Positions 34,301 through 41,869 of a stretch of 64,000 nt of DNA are shown one piece after another. The notes under the pieces were generated by a model that made no database searches, was not told the DNA's origin, and saw only the letters and a program-made list of their open reading frames with translations. Position numbers and translations under genes: made by a program. The stretch is taken from the NCBI GenBank assembly GCA_942492735.1, contig OW818648.1, forward strand, positions 3,844,001-3,908,000, in the 5' to 3' direction. Numbering within the stretch: the stretch's first letter is position 1; each line of letters begins with the position of its first letter. This stretch comes from Sporobacter sp942492735 (lineage in GTDB: Bacteria > Bacillota > Clostridia > Oscillospirales > Oscillospiraceae).

Positions 34301-36130
34301 TGTGTCCTTGGCTGTGTAGGTCACCTGCTCCCCTATGGTATCGGTCACGGTGAAGATCGCCTCACCAGAGCTGTCCGTTAGTGCGCTGGTCGGCGATATG
34401 ACAGAATGCCCTGTCTGAGCTAGAGTCACCTCCCTACCGTCGCGTGGGTTCCCATAGGCATCTACAAGAATCACGGTAATTGTCGCGGAGTCAACGCCGT
34501 TAGATGGAAGTGAGGTAGGAACAGCCAGCACCGTTGACACGGAGGGACTGATCCCGCCAACCTTAAATTGTATCGGCGCCGTCTCAACAACTGTGACGCT
34601 CCCTGCGACAGCTCGATAGGTAACCGTTTCCGCAACAGTGTCGGTCACGGTGAAAACCGCTTGTCCGTCGGCGTTCGTTATGGCACTCGCCGGTGATATG
34701 GTCGAATGGCCGCCCCCTTGATCCAGCGTCACCAGTTCTCCGAAAATCGGGAGATTACCGCCGTCATGCAGACCCACAGTTATTGTTATGGGTGTAACAC
34801 CGGCCGTAATTTCATATGTGCTTGCATCGAGATAGGACTTTCCGGCGTCCGGCGCGCTCATCGTATAAAACATACCCATGTTATCGCCCGTGATATTTCT
34901 GGCGGAGACACCGTTTAAGCTTTTTTCATAGACATCCCCGGCCAAGCCGGTACCTGAAACTCCCCTTTGGAAAGCAGGGCCATCGGCGGCAACATCGCCG
35001 CCTGTGCCGCCGGCAACACTGTTGCCGCTAAAGGTGAGGTTGACCAGCTTGTCATTAATGGGGCAATAAGCGCCGAGACTTTCGCCGATATAAATGGCGC
35101 CGCCTTTACCGGTACCGCCGGCGCCGCCTGACCCGCCAAAATATAAGCCTTCATTTCCGGCGACCAGGTTGAAGTTGCTTCCGCCGGCGTGGCCGCCGGT
35201 CCCGCCGATAGCCTGATTTGCTGTAAATGAACAGTTGGAAACGTACATACACCCGTTTACCTGGCATATGGCACCGCCTTCGCCGCTGCCTCCGGTACCG
35301 CCGTCTCCGCCGAAACCGGCATAACCGGAGTGAAATACCGCTCCGCTATTGCCGCCGGGGCCGCCGTCTCCGCCGTTATTTTGGCCTGAACCACCGAGGC
35401 CGCCGTAACCCTGCCAATCACCGCCGTATCCGCCACCGGCGCCGCTGTAGTGCAGCCCATCCGCGCCGGGGTAGATAGCATTGGCATAATAGTATCCTCC
35501 TGCCGCTGTGTACGGCGGATCGTACAAATCACTGATACCGCCAATACCGCCGACACCGTCGCCGCCTGTTAGCCAGCCGGCACCGCCGCCGCCGCCTGTA
35601 CCGCCCACTGCGACGTTGTCTATAAAACTACAATTGGTGATAATCACCATGCCGCTGCTTTTGATCAGTATTCCGCCACCGCCGCCGGCAGCGCCACCGC
35701 CGCCGCCTCCGCCGCCTCCGCCGCCTCCGTGTCCGTTATCACCATGACCTCCCAAGGTGCCCACAGCTTTGCCGTTGGCGATGGTGAGGCCGGAAATGGT
35801 GACGTTTCCACCCGTGATGGCCAATACGCGGCACGCGTTGTTGCCGCTGATCGTCAGGTTCGTCGCGCCCGGACCCGTGATGGTGAGATTCTTGCTGATG
35901 GTCAGCTGGGAAGATAGCACAATGGTGCCTGTCAGCCCGCTCAGGAAGACAATCGTCTCCCCGGAAGCGGCGCTGTCAATAGCCTCGCGCAGGGAGCCCG
36001 ACCCGCTGTCATTCAGATTGGTGACCGTAAAACCGGTCCCTTCTGCCGACGCCGTGAACGTCAAGGCCGGCATCATGCCGAGCACCATTGCGGCGATCAT
36101 TATAAATGTCATTATTTTTTGAAGTTTCAT
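28382..36130 (-). CDS. Giant S-layer-anchored surface protein (beta-helix, invasin-like and SLH domains)
   Basis: 2582 residues from the ATG at 36130 (AAAGGAA 6 nt upstream). A signal peptide (MKLQKIMTFIMIAAM..., AxA near FTASAEG) is followed by three large right-handed beta-helix regions, extremely Gly/Asn-rich (roughly 31-450, 780-1130, 1590-1830), each opening with T-V-x-N-L-x-D-x-x-S-G-S-L-R-like text. Between them are eight or so bacterial Ig-like (invasin/intimin) repeats with SATITVTL-D-GNPVSGKTVTLSQG signatures. Then an InlB-type repeat (VTFDSQGG ... FRGWY ... LYAKW), further Ig-like parts, and three C-terminal SLH domains (about 2395-2575) that bind the cell-wall polymer. It is likely an adhesin or matrix-binding protein. 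Its last nine codons come from a repeat element. Confidence 0.9.
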   Translation of the reverse strand: MKLQKIMTFIMIAAMVLGMMPALTFTASAEGTGFTVTNLNDSGSGSLREAIDSAASGETIVFLSGLTGTIVLSSQLTISKNLTITGPGATNLTISGNNACRVLAITGGNVTISGLTIANGKAVGTLGGHGDNGHGGGGGGGGGGGGAAGGGGGILIKSSGMVIITNCSFIDNVAVGGTGGGGGAGWLTGGDGVGGIGGISDLYDPPYTAAGGYYYANAIYPGADGLHYSGAGGGYGGDWQGYGGLGGSGQNNGGDGGPGGNSGAVFHSGYAGFGGDGGTGGSGEGGAICQVNGCMYVSNCSFTANQAIGGTGGHAGGSNFNLVAGNEGLYFGGSGGAGGTGKGGAIYIGESLGAYCPINDKLVNLTFSGNSVAGGTGGDVAADGPAFQRGVSGTGLAGDVYEKSLNGVSARNITGDNMGMFYTMSAPDAGKSYLDASTYEITAGVTPITITVGLHDGGNLPIFGELVTLDQGGGHSTISPASAITNADGQAVFTVTDTVAETVTYRAVAGSVTVVETAPIQFKVGGISPSVSTVLAVPTSLPSNGVDSATITVILVDAYGNPRDGREVTLAQTGHSVISPTSALTDSSGEAIFTVTDTIGEQVTYTAKDTWDSVTLNQTAVVTFELPDAALSTVVATPTSVIADGNDQSAITVTLKLADGSPVSGKTVVLSKGSGSSTITPASAVTNGSGTAIFTVTDTAAEQVTYTATNTTDNITLAQTAVVTFGSYDWSVRNLNDGSSLGTLRYAVDNAPPGTTITIQSGLTGSINLGGPLVINKDLSIDGTGVDITVSGQNQCRVFQVTSGAVSIKGITISGGMAAGSNGANGTISYSAGNSISSGGGSGQEGQGGGILITAGTVTIDDVSFNNNTALGGSGGSGPDVVAQSGGGGSGGYGCGGAIYMTNGSLTILDSQFNSNHATGSNGGNGGSSSMYSGAPAGSGGGGIGGAIYVNAGSLTITGSQFASNRASSGNGGNGGGGGTGQRGGNGGTGSGGAIYQNTGSMTITDSQLNNNSAAGGNGGNSRNGYYDGSGGNGDGGAILIGSGSLTATDIEFSGNSTTGGNKGTGGYNCSNGSPHGFDLYNQSGVIRLINVTFTPGNNSFYNSLAAVSAESTVTVDPSEAAADGLTAATITVTLEDSNGSPAGSGKAVTLSQGSGHSNILSTNNGFTDGTGTVIFTVTNTTAETVTYTVMDTTHGITLTQTPTVTFTPSATQRATVTVIPSSCAADGLTSATITVTLLDANGNPVSGKTVTLSQGTGSSNILSVNNGLTDQNGIAIFTVTDLQVETVTYTARDTTDKVTITETVMVTFTSPGAAQSTATAIPTSVPADGVAASTIKVTLIDDNGNPVIGKTVTLSQGSGISTITPVNSGLTDGNGTATFTVKNTKAETVTYTARDTTDNVTITQTAAAAFLTGAVTAAQSGVVANPASIMADGHTASTITVTLRDAKGNPVSGKTVALSQGTGNSTIIPVSSGLTDNNGITTFTVTNTLAETVIYTARDTTDSVTVSQTAAVVFNPTTLVVTLTTDDGSPGTLRYAIQNASSGLTITFQSGLGTIALQSPLPVINTNLTIDGTGSGVTISGSNSFRVFEISGGTVTVKGLTIADGRVVGSNGSNFVWPSYNGLGGSSSNGGGLLITGGTVTLDNIILNNNSAAGGTGGTGAWVSETVGGNGGSGGAAYGGAIYVANGSLTVTGCAFTGNTAAGGSGGRGYGYGPPAGMGVGGFGGSGGSAQGGAVYVANGSLMITDSAFTGNNAAGGGGGPGQESAGSAGSALGLSIYNQAGTVALSGAPFVPDSNAYYTVTPSRTVTFDSQGGSPISSLSITSGAALSTPNAPVQPGFAFRGWYKESACANAWNFGVDTVTSDCTLYAKWTVNHAPTVKSTLPVLDLLAGNSTSFTAADIAEDLDTGDVLSITGIVTGPESSIATATLSTGTITIVGVASGATTIKVTVSDGTDTVDITVPMTVIIKLSAPGSLLWDTTTPAKATWGTVTGAVSYTIQLHKGSTASGSPITGISDAFYDFTAAIVAAGTGVFTFKVTAIGDGTNYMTGDQSNTSVTYSYTAPVISATVSPNSGSFDKNPANQANVQTTVTWGSAGNITDIKAGSASIGTGNYSVSGNTLVIKKAYLATRSTGSLPLTITFDQGNPAALTIEISDTTPSTPSSPSGSGGGNNTPTMQITLTTSGGTTTATMTMNASGGTNGTVSAIVAQDELAAATGDAVKEAAKQNTQPEVVISIGTKNDTAGVSVTIPRAAFDTITSSGIDALTISSSMVSVTFDETALAAIDAKAGGDIIITAASLDDVALSAEYKERVGDRPIYDLTVTSGNTTVSNFGGGTVTVSIPYTPAAGEDTSKIVIYYISDSGALITVPNCNYDPSTGLVTFTTTHFSTYAVGYNDISFTDVSGWYRDDVYYLAAREIMKGPSGSLFNPEGSMTKAELAQILYNLSGAPAVVSRTTPFDDVKTTDWYFNAVKWAFDTGVITGYDGKFTPDAPVKRQDIAVMLVHYIEKIMKHTLPTDQTASFVDSADISAYALSAVMTMHRAGIITGTDDGSFKPQANATRAEAARMIAALIQDKGTVHSS
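28384..28410. repeat. 27-bp inverted-repeat element, copy 2
   Basis: Identical over its 27 bases to the core of copy 1 (16401-16427). It lies inside the 3' end of the giant surface-protein gene and encodes its last residues (QDKGTVHSS-stop). Confidence 0.85.
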
Positions 36131-36224
36131 ATAATTCCTTTCCAGTGGCGTGGAATAAGCTTTTAAGCATAATTGACAGTTCTCCACCATTATTCTACAT
36201 AATCCGACTGAACCGCCGCTGAAC

Positions 36225-36257
36225 GAAAAAAACACCTGCAAGTTCGTTGCAGGTGTT
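36225..36257 (-). terminator. Terminator of the kinase/response-regulator operon
   Basis: Minus strand stem AACACCTGCAA / TTGCAGGTGTT, loop CGAAC, followed by seven T. It separates the regulator gene from the surface-protein gene, which therefore needs its own promoter. Confidence 0.9.
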
Positions 36258-36273
36258 CACCGCTGTTGATGGT

Positions 36274-37365
36274 TTAATGGAAGAGCTTATTGAATTCGTC
36301 GTCCGGCTCCTGACCGAATTTCTTCTGGAGCCCTGTGCAATATAGCCGGTAATACTTGTCCACCATAGCCGACTCCCGCATCAGCAGAAGAATCTCAATC
36401 AGCCTCAAATTCAGTTCCCGGTGCAAAGGCTCGTGGAGCAGGCCGGCCTGCAGCCAATAAGCGGCTTTTTTAGCTTCACCGGCATATTTGTAGTATTCGG
36501 CGATGTTCAGAAGAAGCCTGATGTATGTATCTTCCAGCAGCAGCCTCTTTCCAGCTACCCAGGGATACTCCCAGCCGGGGAGATACTCCCCTTTGTATAA
36601 GGCAGCCGCTAATTCACATTCTGAGATGCTGATGGGATCAATCGTTTTATTGTTCTCCACAAGAGCGCAGAATGTATGATAATCGCTTTCCACATCCTCT
36701 GTCACCAGCCGGTAATTCCCGTGGTCGTATACGATCGGGAGCCGGTTGCCAATGGAGACAAGCGCTTTTTTCATATTGTGGAGCGTCGTATTAAAATGGA
36801 CAACCGCCCGGTCTCCCTCGAAATCTTCCCAAAGATTGTCGAGGATTTTGTCTCGGCTGACAAACTCTCCCCGGCTGTCGATCATATACGCCAGCAACTC
36901 CGCGGCCTTCTCTGTACGGAACTTGACCTCTGCTTCTCCGGCCGCCACGCTAAAGTTGCCGAAGCTCCGGACGGCGAGCGACTTGAACGCCTGGGGTATG
37001 ACCGGCTGCTTCTCGAGCCTGCTGATAGTCTCTCTCAGCCTTTCCGCCGAAACAGGCTTTAATAGATAATCCAAAGCGTTAAGGCGAAAGGCCTCCACTG
37101 CATATTGATTGTAAGCGGTGACAAAGATGATTGAAATTCCCGGCTGAAGGTCCAGCATCCGGGTTGCCAGTTCTATACCGTCCATACCGGGCATTTCGAT
37201 ATCAAGAAAAACAGCATCCGTTTCGTTCTCTTTCAGATAGGCCAGCGCTTCCGCCGGTTCGGTAAAGGATGCGGCGGCACAGGCCAGGCCACCGCTCGCC
37301 AGCTGCCGTTCCAGTTTGCGCAGTGACGGCAGCTCATCATCAACCACAATGACACGAATCATCAT
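36274..37365 (-). CDS. Response regulator with OmpR-type and BTAD domains
   Basis: 363 residues, GGAGGT 6 nt before the ATG. Residues 1-125 are a receiver (VVDDE, phospho-acceptor Asp in FLDIEMPGMDG, Thr/Lys in FVTAYNQ and LLKPV). Residues 140-225 form a Trans_reg_C-like winged helix (FVSRDKILDNLWEDFEGDRA), and 235-360 a helical bacterial transcriptional activation domain (YKGEYLPGWEYPW ... LLLNIAEYYKYAG ... RELNLRLIEILL), as in SARP regulators. Its start overlaps the kinase stop by 4 nt, so the two are a pair. Target genes are unknown; the adjacent surface-protein gene is an obvious candidate. Confidence 0.9.
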   Translation of the reverse strand: MMIRVIVVDDELPSLRKLERQLASGGLACAAASFTEPAEALAYLKENETDAVFLDIEMPGMDGIELATRMLDLQPGISIIFVTAYNQYAVEAFRLNALDYLLKPVSAERLRETISRLEKQPVIPQAFKSLAVRSFGNFSVAAGEAEVKFRTEKAAELLAYMIDSRGEFVSRDKILDNLWEDFEGDRAVVHFNTTLHNMKKALVSIGNRLPIVYDHGNYRLVTEDVESDYHTFCALVENNKTIDPISISECELAAALYKGEYLPGWEYPWVAGKRLLLEDTYIRLLLNIAEYYKYAGEAKKAAYWLQAGLLHEPLHRELNLRLIEILLLMRESAMVDKYYRLYCTGLQKKFGQEPDDEFNKLFH

Positions 37366-40300
37366 AAATCACCTCCATACGGGATGAAGAACGAAACAAT
37401 AGTACCATGGTCAAGAGCGCTCTCAAGATAGAGACCTGTGCCGTAAAGCTTCTTCAGCCGACTGTCGATATTCCAGAGACCGATGCCTCTGCCCGCGTTT
37501 TTTTCCAGAAGCGTTGCCAGCTTTTCCTCAGAGATCCCCTGGCCGTCGTCCGCCACCGTTATTCTGATGGCGTCTGGTATTTTTTTCACGGACACTGTGA
37601 CTACACCAGACCCGCTCTTTTTTCGCAGTCCGTGATTGATGGCATTTTCGACCAGCGGCTGAATGGACAACACCGGCAGCTTCACGCTGACATCGCTGTC
37701 GATATCGAATATCACCAGCAGCTTGTCGCCGAAGCGCGCTTTTTCGACCTCCAGATAGGAGCTGACGAAAGTCAGTTCCCTTTCGAGCGTCCCATACGAT
37801 TCCATGCTTTTAAAGTCAAAACTGAAGCGCAGATATTGGGAAAATGCGTCAATCAACTGCTGGGCGCGCTCAGGGTCGCTGTCACAGAACGAAGAGATAG
37901 CGTTAAGCGCATTAAACAGGAAATGCGGCTTGATCTGCGCCTGCATAAAGGCCATTTCAGCTGCCTTGACCTTATCCGCCGAGGTTTTCATACCGGCGAG
38001 CGTTCTGACTCTCGCCAAAAGCTCCTCCGGCTCAAAGGGCTTCAGAAGGTAATCGTTGGCGCCAGCCTTAAAGCCCAGAAGCATATCGTCGGTTGACGCC
38101 TTGGCTGTGAGCATCAGAACAGGCAGATCCAGATTTGATTTGTTTTCCCGGAGCTTCCGGCAAACGTCGTAACCGGACAGCTCCGGCATCATGACGTCCA
38201 ATATGACCAGCGCATAATCAGTGGGCTTTCTAAGCGCTTCGAGGGCAGCCTTCCCGCTGCCGGCAAGCACGACCCTATAACCGCCAAGTTTAAGGACAGC
38301 GGCGGCAGCTTGCAGGTTGACCGCATCGTCATCCACAAGCAGGACGCTTTGGCCTTTAAGAGTGGTATCATCATCCTTCGGGCTGTCGGCAATAAACACC
38401 TCCGGATTTTGTAAAGAAGCGGCGAATGTATACAGGCTGTCATCAATACCGGGAGCGGCAGAAACCTCCGAAAGACCGTCGGTCAGCGGCAGAGTAAAAT
38501 AAAACCTGGAGCCCTGACCTAAGCAGGAATCCACCCGAATGGATCCGCCCTGCAGTTCGACGAGATGCTTTGTGATGGACAGCCCAAGCCCCGTTCCGCC
38601 ATACCGGCGTGTTAAAGATGTATCCGCCTGCTCAAAGGACTTAAAGATGTCCTCCAGCTTGTCCTGCGCAATGCCTTCTCCCGTATCGGCGACACATACC
38701 TCCAGCATATTCCCGTCGACACGGGCAGATATCACGACAGAACCTTTAACGGTGAATTTCACCGCATTTCCGATCAAATTGTAAAGAATCTGTACAACCC
38801 TGTTTTCATCGGCAAGGACCGGCGGCAAATCTTCCGGGAGATCCGAGCGGATTTCATAATCATCTGCGTCTTTTATCTGTAAAAAAACCTTCACAACCGT
38901 CTCGATCAAGCCCGCAATCTGTACCGGCCTGATGTAGAGCGTGAGCTCCTTGTTCTTCATTTTGGAATAATCAAGAATATCGTTCACGAGATTCTTCAGT
39001 CTTCTGCTGCTGCCGGCGATAAGGCTCAAACTCTTCCGCTGCGTTTCATTCAGTTCTCCGTCGCCGCCTTTCAGCAAGGCTTCCGTTATGCCCAGAATAC
39101 CGTTGAGCGGCGTGCGCAGTTCGTGCGAGGTATTGGCCAGAAACTCATCTTTGACCTTAGACAGCTTGATGAGTTTGTGTGACATCTCGTTTGCATTTTT
39201 ATACGCAACGGAAAACCTTTCGGCAAGGATCAAAGGCTGCGCAAACACAAGGATAAGGAACCCAATTTTACTCATGTTCGTCTGAAACAGCATGTCGAAT
39301 GCCGTGCAGATGGAGATCGCCAAAGCGATAAGCAAAACAATCAAGGCATCTTTTTTCCCGCGCAGGAACGCTTTGGCAATCAAAACGATGCAATAAGCGC
39401 CGATCAGTGCAGCTACCGTATCAATAAAATAAATCAATCGGGAGTAAAATGAAATCGGGGTCAGCAGAATAATAAGCGTCATAGCCGCGGCATAAACGAA
39501 TGTTGCACGCAATACGATGTCGAACTTGCTTTCAGGAAATAAGTCTTTGATAATATAGGCGGCGAAGAAAGAAAACCAACAAAGGGTTATAAAGTCCACT
39601 GCAATAATTGCCTCAAAGCTGATAAAAGGCATTAAACGATAAATTAAGTAATCGCCCGATATGGACGTCCTGACCGCCATCAGGATACAAATCATGACAA
39701 CTGTCAGGCTGCTCTTATCCTCGCGCCGTAGCAGAAAACTGCCCAAGTGGTAAAAAGCCATAATGGCAAGGGCGCCGATCAAAAACAAATCCATATCCGC
39801 GATTGATTTATCCAGGCTCCTGATTTGCTCCGGCGTCCCCATTTTAAGAACATAACACATGCCGCCCTGGGCATATGTGAAATTGGCAACATGGACGACG
39901 AGCGTCAAGCTCTGTTCGTTCGGGGTAACCTCCACAACCTCCGGCTTGTATCCGGGCACAGAGCCGTCCTTATCCGTTCCAACCTTACCGCCTTCGGAAT
40001 AGAGACGATCATTGACATATAATGCGTAGGCCGTTGAAAACGGCGGCATTCTCAAAGCCAAGGGCGTTCCTGTTGGCACGTTGGTCACGTGAAGCACATA
40101 TGTAGCGTATCCAAACCCGGGCAGTTTTTTGCCGTCCAGCCGATAATTGTTCCAGACATTGGGGATGCTGGCTGTCAAATCGGGTATAACACTGCCGGTC
40201 TCAGCCTCACGATAGGACAATAAACGGTTCCAGTAAAAATCCCACTCGCCGCCTAAATTCAAATATCCATGCCGACTCGGCTCCCATTGCTGAAGATCCA

Positions 40301-40436
40301 GCACCCCGCCAACAGCACGGATAGGACCTGATCGTCTTCCCGCAAAGACAAACAGGCTTACAGCGACAGACATGGAGAGCACAAGACTGATCGCCAATAT
40401 GAGAACATATTTTCTGTTTGTTTGAGCATTCAACAT
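37362..40436 (-). CDS. Hybrid sensor histidine kinase with 7TMR-DISM sensor and two kinase modules
   Basis: 1024 residues from the ATG at 40436, preceded by AAAGAG; an ATG two codons earlier is also possible. Order: membrane helix; extracellular beta-sandwich of the DISM type (LNLGGEWDFYWN ... 35-190); seven transmembrane helices (205-415); HisKA with phospho-His in SHELRTPLNG; HATPase_c (NLIGNAVKFT, DTGEGI, GTGLGLSI); a receiver with LDVMMPELSG; then a second, LytS-type kinase core (QAQIKPHFLFNALNAISSF) with its own ATPase (NAINHGLRKKSG, DDGQGI). Likely senses an extracellular carbohydrate or wall ligand and phosphorylates the downstream regulator. Two catalytic cores in one chain is notable. 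Confidence 0.9.
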   Translation of the reverse strand: MLNAQTNRKYVLILAISLVLSMSVAVSLFVFAGRRSGPIRAVGGVLDLQQWEPSRHGYLNLGGEWDFYWNRLLSYREAETGSVIPDLTASIPNVWNNYRLDGKKLPGFGYATYVLHVTNVPTGTPLALRMPPFSTAYALYVNDRLYSEGGKVGTDKDGSVPGYKPEVVEVTPNEQSLTLVVHVANFTYAQGGMCYVLKMGTPEQIRSLDKSIADMDLFLIGALAIMAFYHLGSFLLRREDKSSLTVVMICILMAVRTSISGDYLIYRLMPFISFEAIIAVDFITLCWFSFFAAYIIKDLFPESKFDIVLRATFVYAAAMTLIILLTPISFYSRLIYFIDTVAALIGAYCIVLIAKAFLRGKKDALIVLLIALAISICTAFDMLFQTNMSKIGFLILVFAQPLILAERFSVAYKNANEMSHKLIKLSKVKDEFLANTSHELRTPLNGILGITEALLKGGDGELNETQRKSLSLIAGSSRRLKNLVNDILDYSKMKNKELTLYIRPVQIAGLIETVVKVFLQIKDADDYEIRSDLPEDLPPVLADENRVVQILYNLIGNAVKFTVKGSVVISARVDGNMLEVCVADTGEGIAQDKLEDIFKSFEQADTSLTRRYGGTGLGLSITKHLVELQGGSIRVDSCLGQGSRFYFTLPLTDGLSEVSAAPGIDDSLYTFAASLQNPEVFIADSPKDDDTTLKGQSVLLVDDDAVNLQAAAAVLKLGGYRVVLAGSGKAALEALRKPTDYALVILDVMMPELSGYDVCRKLRENKSNLDLPVLMLTAKASTDDMLLGFKAGANDYLLKPFEPEELLARVRTLAGMKTSADKVKAAEMAFMQAQIKPHFLFNALNAISSFCDSDPERAQQLIDAFSQYLRFSFDFKSMESYGTLERELTFVSSYLEVEKARFGDKLLVIFDIDSDVSVKLPVLSIQPLVENAINHGLRKKSGSGVVTVSVKKIPDAIRITVADDGQGISEEKLATLLEKNAGRGIGLWNIDSRLKKLYGTGLYLESALDHGTIVSFFIPYGGDL

Positions 40437-40578
40437 CGTCATTCTCTTTCGCAATCAAATTGGTATTTCTCACCATATTTATCGTTTGTTTTATCAATAT
40501 AATAATACCTAAAATTGATAAACGAAAGGATCTAACAATATTCCCGTAATTGCCCTCCTCTTCAACAGCCTTCGGGCC

Positions 40579-40605
40579 AAGACTAATGAACCGTGCCCTT
40601 GTCTT
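40579..40605. repeat. 27-bp inverted-repeat element, copy 3
   Basis: Same element with two base changes (AAGACTAATGAACCGTGCCC...). It starts 5 nt after the last gene of the peptide/ABC/hydrolase operon, so on the minus strand its stem (AAGAC / GTCTT) is the first structure downstream. Confidence 0.8.
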
Positions 40606-40609
40606 GATG

Positions 40610-41848
40610 TTAATCTAGGGCGGAGTACAGCACATTCATCGCTGTTGACTGATCGTCGCAGGAGAGATCCGCGAACTGCTCAACCATGTACAGCGAGACG
40701 ACGAGGTCGGCGTCCGGATCAACGTGTATTCGCGCGCCGCCGAAGCCGCCGTGGTTGTAGCTGCGGTCGCTGCGCAGCATGCCGAGGTCGTCTTTTTTGC
40801 CGTTCTTTACGTCCCAACCGAAGCCCCAGTTTGAGCCGAGTAGTCGCTCACGCCAGTAGGAATCCGGAATCGTCTCGTTCTGGTCGGTCGTCATGAGGCG
40901 CACCGACGCGGGGGAAATAATCCTTTTACTGTCCACTGTGCCGTTTTGCGCGAACATTTGTCCGAAGCGGAGCATGTCGTCCATCGTGGATTTAAGGCCG
41001 CCTGCGGCATTGGTGCTGACCTGCAAATAGTCAGAGCTGAGATATTCGCCGGAACGGTAGGACGGGTCACGCGTCACAAAACGCGCGCGCTTGCCCTCCG
41101 GCAGCACAAAATGTGTGTCACGCATACCGAGCGGGTCGAAAATATTCGCTTTTAGAAACTGTTCCAGCGATTTTCCCGAGAGCTGCTCGATGATTTCTCC
41201 GAGCATCATGTACGCTCTGTCACTGTACTCGAATCGCGTGCCCGGTGCGCGGGCAAGCGGCGCTTTAAGCGAAAGACGGGTATACATTTCCTCGACAGCG
41301 CCCCATCCGCGATCCGCCTTCGGCAGCCCCAGCTGATCGCGTGCCGACATATACGCGTCGAGCCGCTCGTCCTCAGACGCATTATCCGCAAGCGCGATTC
41401 CAAGCTCGTTTTTTATGCAGTCGTCTGCAAATTTGTTCTGCATTTCCCAGCTCATGCCGCTGACGTGGCAGAGCAGATGCCAGAGCAGCACGCCCTGCTT
41501 GTCTCCAGCCGCGAATTCAGCGAAGTATTTCGAGACGGGCTCCCAGAAGTCGATAAAGCCCAGCTCCTGCAAAATCGCGCAGCCTGTGGCAACAAAGGGC
41601 TTTGATATAGACATCATGGGGAAAATCGCGCCGCCGGTCAGCGGACTGCCGCCGGGTGCGCTCACGCCGTAGCTGCCGCCAAAAATCTTCACGCCGCGGC
41701 GCAGCGCCTGGAACGCAACAAACGCGTGACGCTCGTTGTCAACGAGCTTCTGTAAAAAGTCATTGAGATAGCGAAGCCGCCCAATATTGATTCCAAGCAT
41801 GTCGGCGCCGTAGATTGCCGCCTCGGGGATAGCGCTTATATTTTTCAT
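40610..41848 (-). CDS. Beta-lactamase-fold serine hydrolase (S12/class C family), copy 1
   Basis: 412 residues, AAGGGAAG before the ATG, no signal peptide, so cytoplasmic. Class C-type motifs: SISK at 80-83 (catalytic Ser and Lys), YSD at 208-210 in place of the usual Y-x-N, and YNHGG near 375 (the K/H-x-G motif). This fold covers beta-lactamases, D-aminopeptidases and esterases; lack of a secretion signal argues against classical antibiotic resistance. It is the last of three tandem homologues, 21 nt after copy 2, in the operon that starts with the 46-residue peptide gene. Confidence 0.88.
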   Translation of the reverse strand: MKNISAIPEAAIYGADMLGINIGRLRYLNDFLQKLVDNERHAFVAFQALRRGVKIFGGSYGVSAPGGSPLTGGAIFPMMSISKPFVATGCAILQELGFIDFWEPVSKYFAEFAAGDKQGVLLWHLLCHVSGMSWEMQNKFADDCIKNELGIALADNASEDERLDAYMSARDQLGLPKADRGWGAVEEMYTRLSLKAPLARAPGTRFEYSDRAYMMLGEIIEQLSGKSLEQFLKANIFDPLGMRDTHFVLPEGKRARFVTRDPSYRSGEYLSSDYLQVSTNAAGGLKSTMDDMLRFGQMFAQNGTVDSKRIISPASVRLMTTDQNETIPDSYWRERLLGSNWGFGWDVKNGKKDDLGMLRSDRSYNHGGFGGARIHVDPDADLVVSLYMVEQFADLSCDDQSTAMNVLYSALD

Positions 41849-41869
41849 ATAGCTTCCCTTCTGTATGTA

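Noticed and set aside
28391..35747. Many long plus-strand ORFs rich in Pro/Ala/Val opposite the giant surface-protein gene
   Set aside because: They are reverse-frame shadows of Gly/Ser/Thr-rich repeats; they lack RBSs and signal peptides and break at different places, while the minus frame is open for 2582 codons with SLH domains.
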